In this document: positions 1-11,295 of the stretch, in pieces | Numbering within the stretch: the first letter of the stretch is position 1 | How the letters are laid out: each line of letters opens with the position of its first letter | Source: Phallusia mammillata | Lineage: Eukaryota > Chordata > Ascidiacea > Phlebobranchia > Ascidiidae | Length of the DNA stretch: 64,000 nt | Assembly (NCBI GenBank): GCA_003260075.1 | Contig: QLIY01000254.1 | Location: forward strand, 1-64,000 | Reading direction: 5' to 3' | Position numbers and translations under genes: made by a program | The notes under the pieces: model-generated | The model's input: the letters and a program-made list of their open reading frames with translations, nothing else | What the model was told of the DNA's origin: nothing | Database searches by the model: none

Positions 1-2528
1 AGCCCCATATGCGAAATAGATTACATTTTGGAAATATGCTGACGGTTAGCACTAGGATTGGGGTAAAGTGTTGTCATTAAAAAAATCAATAAAAATAACA
101 TTGAACATAGTTTCTAATGTAAAAAATTTAAAAACTTAAAAAACTACAATAATTTTCCTCTTTGCGGCACTTATCAAAATTAAAATGTGGGTGTGGGTTT
201 GCAGTGAGGTATGGTGTTAGTAGCTCTACCCAGCAATCCTGGAACTGCAGTTTTTAAAGTGGCGATAAAACGGGAAAAAAGCAGCGTGATTGGATCATGT
301 ATAAAATTGCATTACACTTTTTAGACTTTAGATTCTTATGATAATGAAAACTATTCGATTTTGTTCTCCTAGAATATTGTTAGAAATCATAATGTTTAGT
401 TTCCTTATAAGTTGCCTGTTTGTTTACTTTCACACGATAATCAATAAAGGGAAATTATTCAGTTTCTTTAGGTACAGAATCCCAATTGATTTTTGTTTCA
501 AATTGTACTACCCAAATTTTGGATTTTAAGTCCCCCCCCCCATTTTTTTACACCGAGCTTACATCCAGCCTACGTATGGTGTCTACCCAATGAGTCTAGT
601 GTTCAGTTTGATGATAAAGTGATAACCGAAAAAGTAAATAACATACAAAGTGTTTAATGGCAGACTTTTTTCAGAAAATCTAAAAACCTTAACATGGCAG
701 CAGAAATAAAAAGATTTGCGTATTTTTTTTGAAAAATGCACCACGTCATTGTTGCTATTTCGTAAATACCTCGGCTTACGACGTATTGTATTGTGACGTT
801 ACGTGAACTTCTCTTTAAACAAAGGGCATATTTACGAACTGCACAAAAAAGCGCTGTGACGTAACAATTAGATTTCGGCATTTCGACCCGAAAGTTGGGT
901 TAAAAACTGCAAGAGCGAGGAGTATTTTTTTGTATTTTTTTGACTTTCTGTATCAGTTAGCCTGTGAAACATTTCACAGAGGGATCACGTGGTGGTGTTA
1001 TTTCTTTCCGGTCCCTCGTTTTTTTTCTATATTGCTCACTACTATGCAAAAAATGACTTATTAACTTTGCAGACGGTAACGGTAAAAGGCGCTATTGTTA
1101 CCAGGTGTGCGTTCGTACAACCCGTCGTAGAAAATTGCCGATAAAGACAACTCCCTTGTACCGTTTCCACCTGGAAAATTAACAAGATTCCCCTTCCATC
1201 CTATATCACGTGATCATTTAATGCCAATTGTCAGCAGCAGGTCATGTTGTTAGTTTCAAACCTACGACTCACATTACTTTACTTTTAAAATGAGAACATG
1301 CTGGTGACATCGGCAGAAAATTACGTGACAGGAACCAAAACTTTGGTGGAGCTACTAACACCATATCTTTTGCGACATCCAAAAGTGCCTAATTTTCGAC
1401 AGGTGGCGCAAAGAGCACTTTTTTACATTTAAAAGGTCCTGGGTTCGAATCCCGTGAAAAAAATATCTCCAAAAATGATCACGGTTGGGGCTGTTAGGGT
1501 CGGGGTAAGGTAGTGGCGCTTATGGATGGGAGTGTATTAAACCAGGAAGTACGGTGCCTTTGACTGCTGCCCGCCAGAGTTAAACGCGCATCGCATTGCG
1601 ACAAACAGCTCTAAGGGCCTTACGTCATTTTGCACTGAAATGTGTACAACGCACCAGGCCTGCGCACGTGGTAATGAATATCGCTATGCAAAAATCGGAA
1701 ACAAAAATCTACCAGGATTACAAATTTGCGTACAAACCTGATCCGTGGATCACTGTAAGCCAAGCTCATACGCTAAGCCGAGTTTTTGCATACAGATCAA
1801 CAGACCGTGGCGTTAATAATCCGAGGCTCAGCAAAAACCCAGGTTTCAGTATTTTTGCCTTAAGACTCACATTATATCAACGCCACGAAATTTACGCGCG
1901 CGAACGTTCGTTATTTTATTGGCCTGTAACAGAATCTTGCTGGCACCAAGAAACATATCCGAACCCGATAAAAGCAGCTATACAAAGGTGACGTTAAAAT
2001 AGTTACTAATGCTTTTGACTCTATGGTTGGTTCCCCATTTTATAACGTATTTCTTACATCACCCTCTCGCTACATAGTTAACATATATTTATAGGAAAAA
2101 TCTAAGTCGGCATGAAGTTGGTCAAAGTATTCTTCATCAAGTATTTTTCATAACAATTTGGTTGTAAATTAATTTTCAATACGTATTGCCTACAGTTTTT
2201 GTTTTATATTTGATATTATTGCAATAGTTTTTTCATGATAAGCTTTAGAATTTAGATAGCCTAGCATAAACTGCAGTGCAGTAAAATGTCATATAGTTGC
2301 AAAGTTTAGTTTTCAAAGCCCAATTTGAAGTAACGGCAGATGGAACAAACAAACAGACCACATAATTCTTACGTTGGTGAAACCTCTGTCATTAACACGG
2401 GTATGTTCTGTTGCAGTGATCATTGCCCAAAAAATGTTTTTAAACAAAATTTGGGGATTTCATTATCTCAAATTTTCCAGTCCCTTTAAACAGGAGTCCC
2501 CTGACAATTTGCCTGGGGTCACCTAAGG

Positions 2529-2733
2529 CATGGTTCCCAACTTTTTTTAGGCCAAGGACCACTATATAGCCCCAATAAAATAAACTCATAAACCACATTA
2601 TTGTTGAGAAAAAATAAATAAATAAATTTAAATTTTAAATTAGAACCTACTAATTTTATCCTTGGGGTCGCCGCAACTTAGCAAATTACATCAAGGGTTC
2701 ACGGCACCAGAAAGGTTGGGAACTGCTGCTTTA
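2529..2733. mobile_element. hAT-like MITE remnant
   Basis: The ends are imperfect inverted repeats: GGTTCCCAAC near 2532 and GTTGGGAAC near 2717, about 200 bp apart. The CAGNGGTTC-type terminus is typical of hAT-derived nonautonomous elements. No clear target-site duplication is left, probably because the right end was caught up in the adjacent tandem duplication. Confidence 0.45.
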
Positions 2734-2999
2734 AACGTTGTTTGGTGTTCTGTTATGTTATTTGCACTTTGCAAACAAAAATGGATCGTTGGGCGCTAAC
2801 TTCATCGGTTGCGTGTTGGGTATGTTTGGACAAACCAACGACAACGACGTCATGGAAGGTTGGGAACAGCTGCTTTAAACGTTGTTTGGTGTTCTGTTAT
2901 GTTATTTGCACTTTGCAAACAAAAATGGATCGTTGGGCGCTAACTTCATCGGTTGCGTGTTGGGTATGTTTGGACAAACCAACGACAACGACGTCATGG
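2712..2999. repeat. 144-bp tandem duplication, two copies
   Basis: Two nearly identical units of about 144 bp (2712-2855 and 2856-2999) lie head to tail with no poly-C between them. Because 144 is a multiple of three, an open frame runs through both copies (2742-3092) and repeats itself. That frame shows no family resemblance and I do not call it a gene. The unit starts inside the right end of the MITE at 2529-2733. Confidence 0.75.
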
Positions 3000-3299
3000 A
3001 AATTACCAAAAAAATACAACGCCCTTCAACCGCCCCCTCGCAAAGTTAACAAAATGAGGCAAACGCTCAAGTACTTTGCATACAATTCGTGACACATGAT
3101 GCAGAGACTGGTACCAGCTACAGTGCTGTTATTGACCGTAGGGTCAAAGGATGTCATCGAGACCTATTTTAATTAAAACAGCTATAACGCAATTCGGCAC
3201 GAGGTCGTGATTTTCGTAACAAATGATAAAAATCTATGTCGTATGTGTTTTTAAAGTGTAGTCTCTTTTATAGGAGTTCAACAATAACGAAGTAGTTTT

Positions 3300-3300
<1 letters not shown>

Positions 3301-3382
<82 letters not shown>
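3301..3382. other. 82-nt poly-C run, probable recoded assembly gap
   Basis: The run is 82 uninterrupted C residues, the longest of 27 such runs on this strand. No run is shorter than 10 and most are exactly 10, which fits gap placeholders better than natural homopolymers. Unlike most others, this one has no obvious duplicated flanks, so it may be a sized gap. Confidence 0.7.
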
Positions 3383-3650
3383 TGACAGCAAAGCACGAAA
3401 AAGTAAAATAATCTTAACCGTTGTAAAAAGTTTAAGGCAACAAATCCAGATACTAAATACAGCATCGAAAATGTTTATAAATTAGTCGTAAGTTAGTTGG
3501 TATGAAATGCAAATATATGTTTAACAACAACAGCGAAAACGAGTCAAGTGGAAAAAACTAAACGATTTAGGTATTCAGGAAGTACTTATTGTTGCAGAAA
3601 CTTTTAACATTGTTTGCTTAAGGTTAAGTTTGTGTTAAAAACCACTTAAC

Positions 3651-5985
3651 ATGGAAGAGGGATCAGTCGTTCAACCGAATCAACCTGGCGTGTACAGGAA
3701 GTACAGAGACGTCGGAAAGTTTGCTATTTTTTACCATCAGGTGCGGTTTGTTATATTTTGAGGTTATTTTGCCTGGTTCCTTAGTAACCACACAATAGTT
3801 GTTAGTCAAAAAGTTTGCCATTTTTTACCACCATATGTGTGTTGTATGTTTACACAGATTTTTGTACGTTTAACCAGAATTAAATTGTACATATAATACT
3901 ATGTACCCGCTTTTTGTGATATTTAAGCTATCTCACATTGTTTTAGAAAACACCTGAACCTGAGTTTAAAGTGCTACGTATATGTTGCCTCCTGCGCATC
4001 GTCGGTTTCTTCATTTTGTTGGGTAATGTTTGCTTCTTTCAAATGTCCGGGCAATGATTAAGTAGCGAGTGGAGTGATCCATTGTCGAGCGCCATCAAGT
4101 CAACTTCTTAACTTGGTGTTACGCGTGATCGAGACATTGTTGTTAATCGCTAGCTTACAAGAGACGAGTCATTCCACAACCAGCTGAAAGACGTTGAGTC
4201 AGACGTTCAGGGTTTTCTCCGCAGTAATTGTCCGAGCTTGAAATCCTAGCTGTTCTGTGTATGGTTGCTCAGGTGTCGTTTTGACAACATCTGTTCGGCA
4301 TCAGAGACAGGTGTACTGATGTTTTCCTTTCCCTTGTCGGTGCATTTTTGTGAATGAAGCCACGCAAAATTTGATTTTCGGACTAACCCTATAGTTTGTA
4401 ACAATTTAAAAAGTCTAGTGTATGCCTATGGTAAGTAAAAATAATTTGTACTGTTTTTTTAGAATGTTGAGGATCTTCCTTCGCTAAATGGGGTCAAGGT
4501 CGACGCAGAGAACCTTCAGAAAGCAGCAAAAGTCTTGGATTTGATGTTGATGAGCCATGCCGGGATATGGAACACAAGGAACTTTTCGAAAGACTTGATC
4601 ATTGTATGTTTGATACAAAAAAATCTTAAATGGTTATTTTCTTCAGTCAACAGTATTTTGTATTGTTTCAGCGTCTATAACATAACATGTATCTATACTA
4701 GTCATTTTGACAATGTTGTTTTGTTTCTTTGCAGACGCCAAAATGGATCACACGAATTCCAGCTGCTTCGCTTTAGCAATAATAACCCATGGAAACGTGA
4801 ACGATATCATGGTTGCCTCCGATGGCAGAGAATACAAACTTCACCAGGTTCTTGACAAGTTTCGTGCAAAGAACAGTCTCACTCTTAAAGGAAAGCCAAA
4901 GATTTTTTTTATCAACGTGAGATGTTTTTTAAAAAAATTTGTAAATCTTGCTTCTGGGTAAAATAAAAAATGAAACAAATATTTAGGCTTTCCCACTGAG
5001 TCTAAACGATTATTCTGTCTTTGATACTTTCACCCCCCCCCCATGTTTGCTTCTTTCAAATGTCCGGGCAATGATTAAGTAGCGAGTGGACCGTTCCATT
5101 GTTAAGCGCCATCAAGTCAACCTTTCAACTTATTGTGTATTATGCGTGATCGAGACATTGTTGTTAACCGCTAGCTTACAAGATACGAGTCATTCCACAA
5201 CCAGCTGAAAGACGTTGAGTCTGGCGCTTAGGGTTTTCTCCGCGGTGCTTGCCCGGGCTTAGAATCCTAGCTGTTCTGTGTATGGTTGCGCAGGTGTCGG
5301 TTTGACAACATCCGTTCGGCATCAGAGATAGGCGTTGTGCAAAAGACTTCATGCCTTTGCGAGTAAGCTGATGTCTTTCTTTTCATTGTCGGTATATTTT
5401 TGTAAATGAAGCCACGTAAAATTATATTTTCGGACAAAACCCTATAGTTTGTAACAATTTAAAAAGTCAAGTGTATGCCAAGTAAAAATAATTTGTACTG
5501 GTTTTTAGAATGTTGAGGGGCTTCCTTCGCTAAATGGGGTCAAGGTCGACGCAGAGAACCTTCAGAAAGCAGCTAGAAGTCTTAGATTTGATGTTAATGA
5601 TCCATGCCGAGATATGGAGAAGGAGGAACTTTTCGAAAGACTTGATCACTGTATGTTTGATACAAAAAATCTTAAGCGGTTATTTTCTTCAGTCAACAGT
5701 ATTTTGTAATGTTTCGGCGTCTATAACATAACATATATACTAGTCATTTTGACAATGTTGTTTTGTTTCCTTGCAGACGCCAAAATGGATCACACGAATT
5801 CCAGCTGCTTCGCTGTAGCGATAATAACTCATGGAGGCGTGAACGATATCATGGTTGCCTCTGATGGAATAGAATACGAACTTCACCAGGTTCTTGACAA
5901 GTTTCGTGCAAAGAACAGTCCCACTCTTAAAGGAAAGCCAAAGATTTTCTTCATCAACGTGAGATTTTTTATATTTTGTAAATCT

Positions 5986-6031
<46 letters not shown>

Positions 6032-7894
6032 ATGCAACAAATATTTAACCTGTCCCACTGAGTCTAAATGATAATTCTGTCTCATAGACATGTCGTGGCG
6101 AAATAAACGACCCAGGTGCCCCTAAAACGTTTGGCGGGGCCTCTTTTGAAAGTAAAACAAAAACCTTGACTGTACCTGTGGAAAAGGATTTTTTGGTTGT
6201 GCATACGACATGTCCAGGTTTGTTTTGCGCAACATTCATTTTTATAAATCAGTAAAATCTATTTTTAAGTTGACATTTTCCTCTAAAACTGTACCCTTTT
6301 TAGTAACCCCCCCCCCTCGTGGGGAATTGAAAGACCCAGGTGCACCTAGAACATTTGGCGGAGCCTCTTTTGAAAGTAAAACAAAAACCTTGACTGTACC
6401 GGTGGAAAAGGATTTTTTGGTTGTGCATACGACATGTCCAGGTTTGTTTTTGCGCACAATTTATTTTTATAAATCAGTAAAATCTATTTTTACATTGACA
6501 TTTCTCTTTAAAACTGTATCCTTTTTAGTAATGCAATTTTGGGTTGTTTTATGCTGCCAAACTTTCAAGTTACTGTCATTGCACTACTTAACTTCACGAA
6601 CAGTCGTTTCTATTGTAAAATGACGAACTAGCGAGTTTACATTTTTTTTACCCATTAAATAAAAATAGGCAGCCAGTGTTAGATATCTATTGTTCATTAT
6701 TACTTTCGGTGAGAAAGCATCCTAATCTTTAAAGTTTAAAGCAGGGGTTCTTAACCAGGGGTGCGAGAACTGTTCCTAGGGGGTGCGGGGGGTGCTGAAT
6801 CATTAAGGTTTGGTTAGGTCTATTCTATTTAGGCAATTGCAGAAGGGGGAGCGAAAATTGGTTGGTGATTTACCCCCCCCCCAATTTCAACTTGACATTG
6901 CACTACTTAACTTCACGAATAGCCGTTTCTATTATAAACTGATGAACTAGCGAGTTTAAATTTTTTACCTATTAAATAAAAATAGTCAGCCAGTGTTAGA
7001 TATCTATTGTCCAATATTACTTTCCTCGAAAAATTGTCCTGGTCTTTGAAGTGTCTTTTTGAATAGAGCCATTGCAAACATAAAAATCTTATTACAATTT
7101 CAGAATACAAGGCTACGGTTTGGGGAAAAAATGGTTCCCCATTCATAAAACACCTGAATACCGTCGTGCAAAACAAAGAGTTGCACGATATTATTGATGT
7201 GAGTACTTTATAGTTGCTGGTTCATCAATTTGCCTTGATGCATGGACTTGCCCCCCCCCCATTTGAAAGGGGTGCAGCAAGGAAAAAAGGTTAAGAACCA
7301 CTGGTGTAAAGTGTCTTGTTGAATGGATCCATTGCAAACATAACAATCTCCTTACGATGTTAGAATATGTTGCTACGATTTGGAATGACGAAGGTTCCCT
7401 ATTCATAAAACACCTGTATACCGTCTTGCAAAATAAAGAGTTGCACGATACTATTGATGTGAGTACTTTATGGTTGCTGGTTCATCAATTTGCCTTTATA
7501 CAAAACAATAAAACCGTTTGTAAAAAATACTAAACAAGCGTTTCGTCCACCAGGTTGTATATTTAACAAATTTGTCATTCAACCGGGAAAGATAAACAAT
7601 TTGTTATTCATAATGTGAAGCTAAACAAGATACGATTTGTTTATTTGTGCGTCCTTAATCACCAGCTACCATTGGCGTTTGAGCGTAAAAGACTGCCGTT
7701 TGCGTAAAAGACTGCCGTTTGTTGTTTACAGTCTCAAATTTTTTACCAAGGTCTTGACGTTGGTTAGCAACAACGCTTCCAAAGAAAGTTGCGATAAAAA
7801 CAAGCCACAAATGCCCAGTTTTACATCACAACTTACTGCTTCGTTTCACTTGCGGGATCCCTCAGATACACGGCAACCACGAGTAGAACAGTAA
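3651..7894 (+). CDS. Caspase (cysteine protease, p20/p10)
   Basis: Candidate exons are 3651-3740 (30 residues from ATG), perhaps about 3948-4022, then p20 exon A (4463-4603; copy 5509-5650), exon B (4735-4916; copy 5777-5958), exon C (6088-6217; partial copy 6317-6441), p10 exon D (7104-7198; copy 7364-7458) and last exon 7751-7894. Exon A carries VDAENL and exon B carries IITHG (catalytic His-Gly) and GKPKIFFI. Exon C starts TCRG, the active-site cysteine, with N before it in place of the usual QACRG. Exon D has a GS.FI.HL p10 motif and the last exon a caspase C-terminal MPSFTSQLT block. Junction phases agree for A', B, C, D and the last exon. The N-terminal prodomain is unclear: no CARD or DED was recognised. 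AATAAA lies at 7904-7909. The duplicates flank poly-C runs, so they may be misassembled alleles or paralogues rather than one gene with repeated exons. The family call is firm; the gene model is not. Confidence 0.8.
4028..5987 (+). repeat. About 1-kb duplicated caspase block around a C10 run
   Basis: The block from about 4028 to 5032 (end of an upstream exon plus exons A and B) is repeated at 5043-5987, with exactly ten C between the copies. Divergence is roughly 10% with indels, and exon B differs at several residues. Exon A in the first copy is 141 bp with a shifted frame; in the second copy it is 142 bp and open. The 44-nt C run at 5988-6031 ends the second copy. This may be two haplotypes or two paralogues left unmerged. 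Confidence 0.75.
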
Positions 7895-8479
7895 GTTTAA
7901 CAGAATAAAAAGAAAAGCGCAACGTTTCTTACACATTCATTGTTAACAGATTCTACCTCATGGAAAATCCTAATCGTGGATATTTTTACATTTTCTGCAA
8001 CGAAGTATGAATATGTAGAGGAAATAATTTTAATATTCTATATTCACGTCCTCTAGGTTTAATTTGTAAAGATTACGATAAAGATATAGACGTGCCGAAG
8101 TTAATTGTTATGTTTTTGCTATAATGTAAACCTATATTCTTCGCCAGAGTTTTAAGTCGGAAAGTTTGCCATTTTGTACCACTATAGGTGTGTTGTGTGT
8201 TTAAAACAGGTTTTTGTACTTTTAACAGAACTGTACATATATTCCTATGAACTATAAGCTATCTCACATTGCCTTAGAAAACACCTGAGCTTTTTGGGTA
8301 GGTTCGGGTTCTTCCTGGGTTTGCTGGGCTTAGATCTTTTAGCGCTTGTTATCCTGTACAAGCCCAACTTGTCTAATCATTTAATGTCCAGTGAGGTGCT
8401 TGAATAGATTGTTTCAGATTTTAAAGCGTATTTTTTGGCTTGGATAAAAATCGTCAATGTATAAAAAAGCTTATCATAG

Positions 8480-9546
8480 AGAGACGACGACGTTGTAAAG
8501 CTAGAAGAAAGTGGAGAGAATTTGGGATTTGTTGTGAGGCATCATGGACTAAATGAAATGATGGAAACCGGCATGCAGTGTAAGTTATGTAGATAAATAT
8601 ACTATGTGTTTTTCTTTATTGCTGCCTTAATGTCTAACAATGTTTTGTTTAGATGTCAATAAAAAACATGCGGATCACGACTGCCTTGTTTGCCCCCCCC
8701 CCCCCTGCAGCAAAGACCATGATGAACTGTACGTTGGAGAAAACCAAACACACTATCTCAAGCATTTCATCGAACTCTTCCATGCAAACCAATGCCCGGC
8801 CATGCACGGAAAGCCCAAAATTTTCATCGTTCAGGTTGTGGATTTAGGTTTGATATTTTACATCCTTGCATTTGCTAATATGAAATTGTCCAGCCGCGAA
8901 GTGTTAGGGTTAAAGTAGAGGCGAATTTGGATTGTTTTCATTTTCGTGACTCGCTTTAGGCCCCGTTTAACGGAGTTACGATGGGAACCGGTGGCACAAA
9001 CGCTACGCACACTATCCCAGAGACTGCCGACACTGTAATTGTTTACTCTACATCACCAGGTATGAGACTTTATTTAAACTACATAAACTCAAGTTGTTTG
9101 CTTCTGTGTTGATTACTATTATGTGTAGGTGTATCAACGTAAGTTAAAAAAACATCCCATTTGTGTGTTTGTGCAGAGGAAAGCCGTTCTTATGGCAATG
9201 GGACGATGTTCATTGAAGAGTTGTGTCAAAATTTGCAACCCTCGCCCACTGGACTAGATTTGTTTGAGGTGAGTTGAATTACGTAAGGAAATCAGTCTTG
9301 ACATCATCAAATAAAGGTAAACTTTTGTTTACGTCTTGCCGTAAACAAACCATATCATCACCCCATTTTACAATAAAAAAATGGTTAGATCGCGCAAGTT
9401 GCCAAACATATCGTTGCAAAATCAACCGGTTTTTTAACTTTTTTCCACAGGTTTTTACTTTGGTGACAGAACGAATGTCTCAACTTAGAGGTTTGCACGT
9501 GCCCTCTGTGACCAGCCAACTGCGACAAAAAGTGGTTTTTAAGTAG
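8480..9546 (+). CDS. Caspase-like protein lacking the catalytic cysteine
   Basis: Exons: 8480-8579, 8653-8834 (interrupted by 13 C at 8693-8705), 8960-9059, 9177-9268 and 9451-9546 with TAA. The intron positions and phases match those of the neighbouring caspase. Recognisable p20 parts are an LGF.V stretch and GKPKIFIVQ; p10 parts are GNGTMFIEELC and a C-terminal VPSVTSQL block. Where active caspases have QACRG, the spliced product reads QAPFN, so the nucleophile is missing. The region expected to hold the catalytic His-Gly falls in the C run and cannot be read. It may be a regulatory pseudo-caspase, as c-FLIP is among caspase-8 relatives, or a decaying copy. Related but degenerate upstream sequence at about 8154-8320 matches the 5' part of the first gene. 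The true start is not determined. Confidence 0.7.
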
Positions 9547-11295
9547 CGACAGATTTCAGGCGGTGGTTCATGCAACGTAACTTATGTGAACAATATGTGT
9601 AGCTTAAAAGTTAGTTTCATAACTTTTTTGCAAAATCTTGCGTGTTGCCACTTTGTAACTTTTGCTGATATGATTTATCGACATGTTATGAGTTGCTCAG
9701 AAAACCTTTGTTTAAACTTTAAAGGGTTTAACCTCTTATCTATAATCCTTTCAAGCGAACGTTTCTGGACGTGCTGTCAAATATGCTTCGTTCGTGCAGT
9801 AAAACATGTCAAAACATTAAAGTCTTGTAGCGATTGCGATATTACTTAGTACAAATTTTGCAAGCTCGGGAGAAGATTAAATTGTATAATAAGTTAATTC
9901 AAATGTGTTGCAAAATCATGCCGTGAACTTGAAATATTCCTGTCGCAGTTAATTAGGATGATGATGTGACTCTGTGAACTCGTGTTTATGTGCTTTAACC
10001 GTTTGTTTTTTCTGTCTTTTGATTGGACGTTGTGTTTGTGTATAAGTTGTGCCAGAGCCTATAGTAAAAGCACATATGTACAGAATTGTGTCATATAACC
10101 ATATTTCATAAATCGCACCACTAATGTAACTTTCCACAACAGTTTTAATACAATGGTAGTCCACTCCAAATTGCTCGGTTTACTGAATGTAATTGTTTGC
10201 TAATGTAACTTACTACAAACTGAGGTGCAGTATACGTTTCTATCGAGACTGATGGCATTGATTCGGAGGGAGGGACTAGGGAGGTACAATTAAGAGCACG
10301 ACTCTGAAAGTGAATACGAGAACTGATAGCTTTATCTTCCGCATGCAATTGCGCCTGACGTACTTCCTTTTTGTCTGCTATTGTTCTGCACCAGTGTTTC
10401 TTAATAATTATTTTTTTGTTATAACGGCCCTTTCGCGATTTTCTCGCGCACTCGCGGCCCAAGCTAAGCATATTTAATAACTTAGGAGACATAAGCGAAA
10501 CAAAACCTGTAGGCTAGTTAACAACTTGAAGGTAGTTTACTTTTAATTTACTAATTTATTTACTTTTTTTCCGAGCCAGCTAATTACTTCACGTCGTCAA
10601 AGTTTCTTGCTCAGGGAAACACAAGTGGTCGAGACAGAAATATAACCCAACCCACAACGTTGTAAACACAAGGCGGTATTCGGTTCTCGGTTATCTTGGT
10701 GACTGGACGACTTTCAGTGGGTGTCTTTACCACCGAACTTTTAAATGGGTAGATCAAGGCCTAATCTTTTTAACTGGGATAACATATTTCTGAAACCAGC
10801 AAGGTTAGTAATTTCCAAAGAATGTTCAAGACCAATTCGCCTAAACCCAGAGTCGATCAGTTGGCTGTGTTGAGTTCCAAACAGAAAGCTACTCAGTTGA
10901 GAACCACTGGTTTAAGCAATGCCGCTCACGTTTTTTGCCAATGGAAATGCAATTGGGACATAAAACAACTGTCGGGATACATAACCAGACCTAGGTGTAA
11001 TGGAAAAGGCTCGATGAGAAAAAATGCTAACTTTATCCAAAACATGTCGATGTTTTGTGGTCGCTCGCAGTTTTGTTGGTTCGCAACATGCGACAGGCAA
11101 CACGCGACGTTTGTGGAGTAGTAGAGCGACACCGAATTAAAATCAAGTTGTCAATCACCATCGATTGTATTTGCAGAAAACCCAAATTGCATTCTAATTA
11201 TTACACCAGGTATCGAAACTAAAGAATGATTTAAAACAAGATTTGGATGCTATGCGTGCTCTCTGTAAAGCTTTCGTGCCAGAATTTGCAAAACA
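9547..11295. other. Intergenic region, SINE-like piece, possible small ORF
   Basis: I see no supported gene. About 10575-10650 holds a SINE-like segment (TTTCTTGCTCAGGGAAACAC) that recurs, in various states, near 30090 and 34280. Next to the zinc-finger start, a stretch opening after an acceptor-like CCAG (about 11213) reads to a TGA at 11297-11299 that overlaps the ATG at 11296. A possible upstream exon opens with ATG at 10746 and ends in a donor-like GTTAGT near 10805, but the phases do not join cleanly. It may be a small upstream gene or 5' leader exons. It is not a firm call. Confidence 0.4.

Larger units (their letters stand above)
1..3650. other. Gene-poor region upstream of the caspase
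   Basis: I see no coding exon here that I can support. The open frame at 1596-1991 has no family resemblance and no splice context. At about 1402-1465 a tRNA-like piece (box B GGGTTCGAATCCC) looks like a decayed tRNA-derived SINE. Poly-C runs lie at 532-541 and 3301-3382. The stretch 2529-3000 holds a MITE-like repeat and a 144-bp tandem duplication, listed separately. Confidence 0.6.

Noticed and set aside
1596..1991. 131-residue open frame
   Set aside because: No domain, signal or splice context, and it lies in repeat-rich DNA.
2742..3092. 116-residue frame with an internal repeat
   Set aside because: It exists only because the 144-bp tandem unit is a multiple of three; the sequence belongs to a repeat.
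5033..5042. Biological poly-C junction mechanism
   Set aside because: Considered as a novel duplication process adding untemplated C, but the modal length of exactly 10, the strict strand bias and the copy-gap-copy layout fit recoded gaps better.
5740..6048. Poly-Gly and poly-Pro coding stretches
   Set aside because: They are translations of the 44-nt C run at 5988-6031, probably a gap, read in both directions.
10145..10492. 115-residue minus-strand frame
   Set aside because: No family resemblance and no supporting splice or polyadenylation context.
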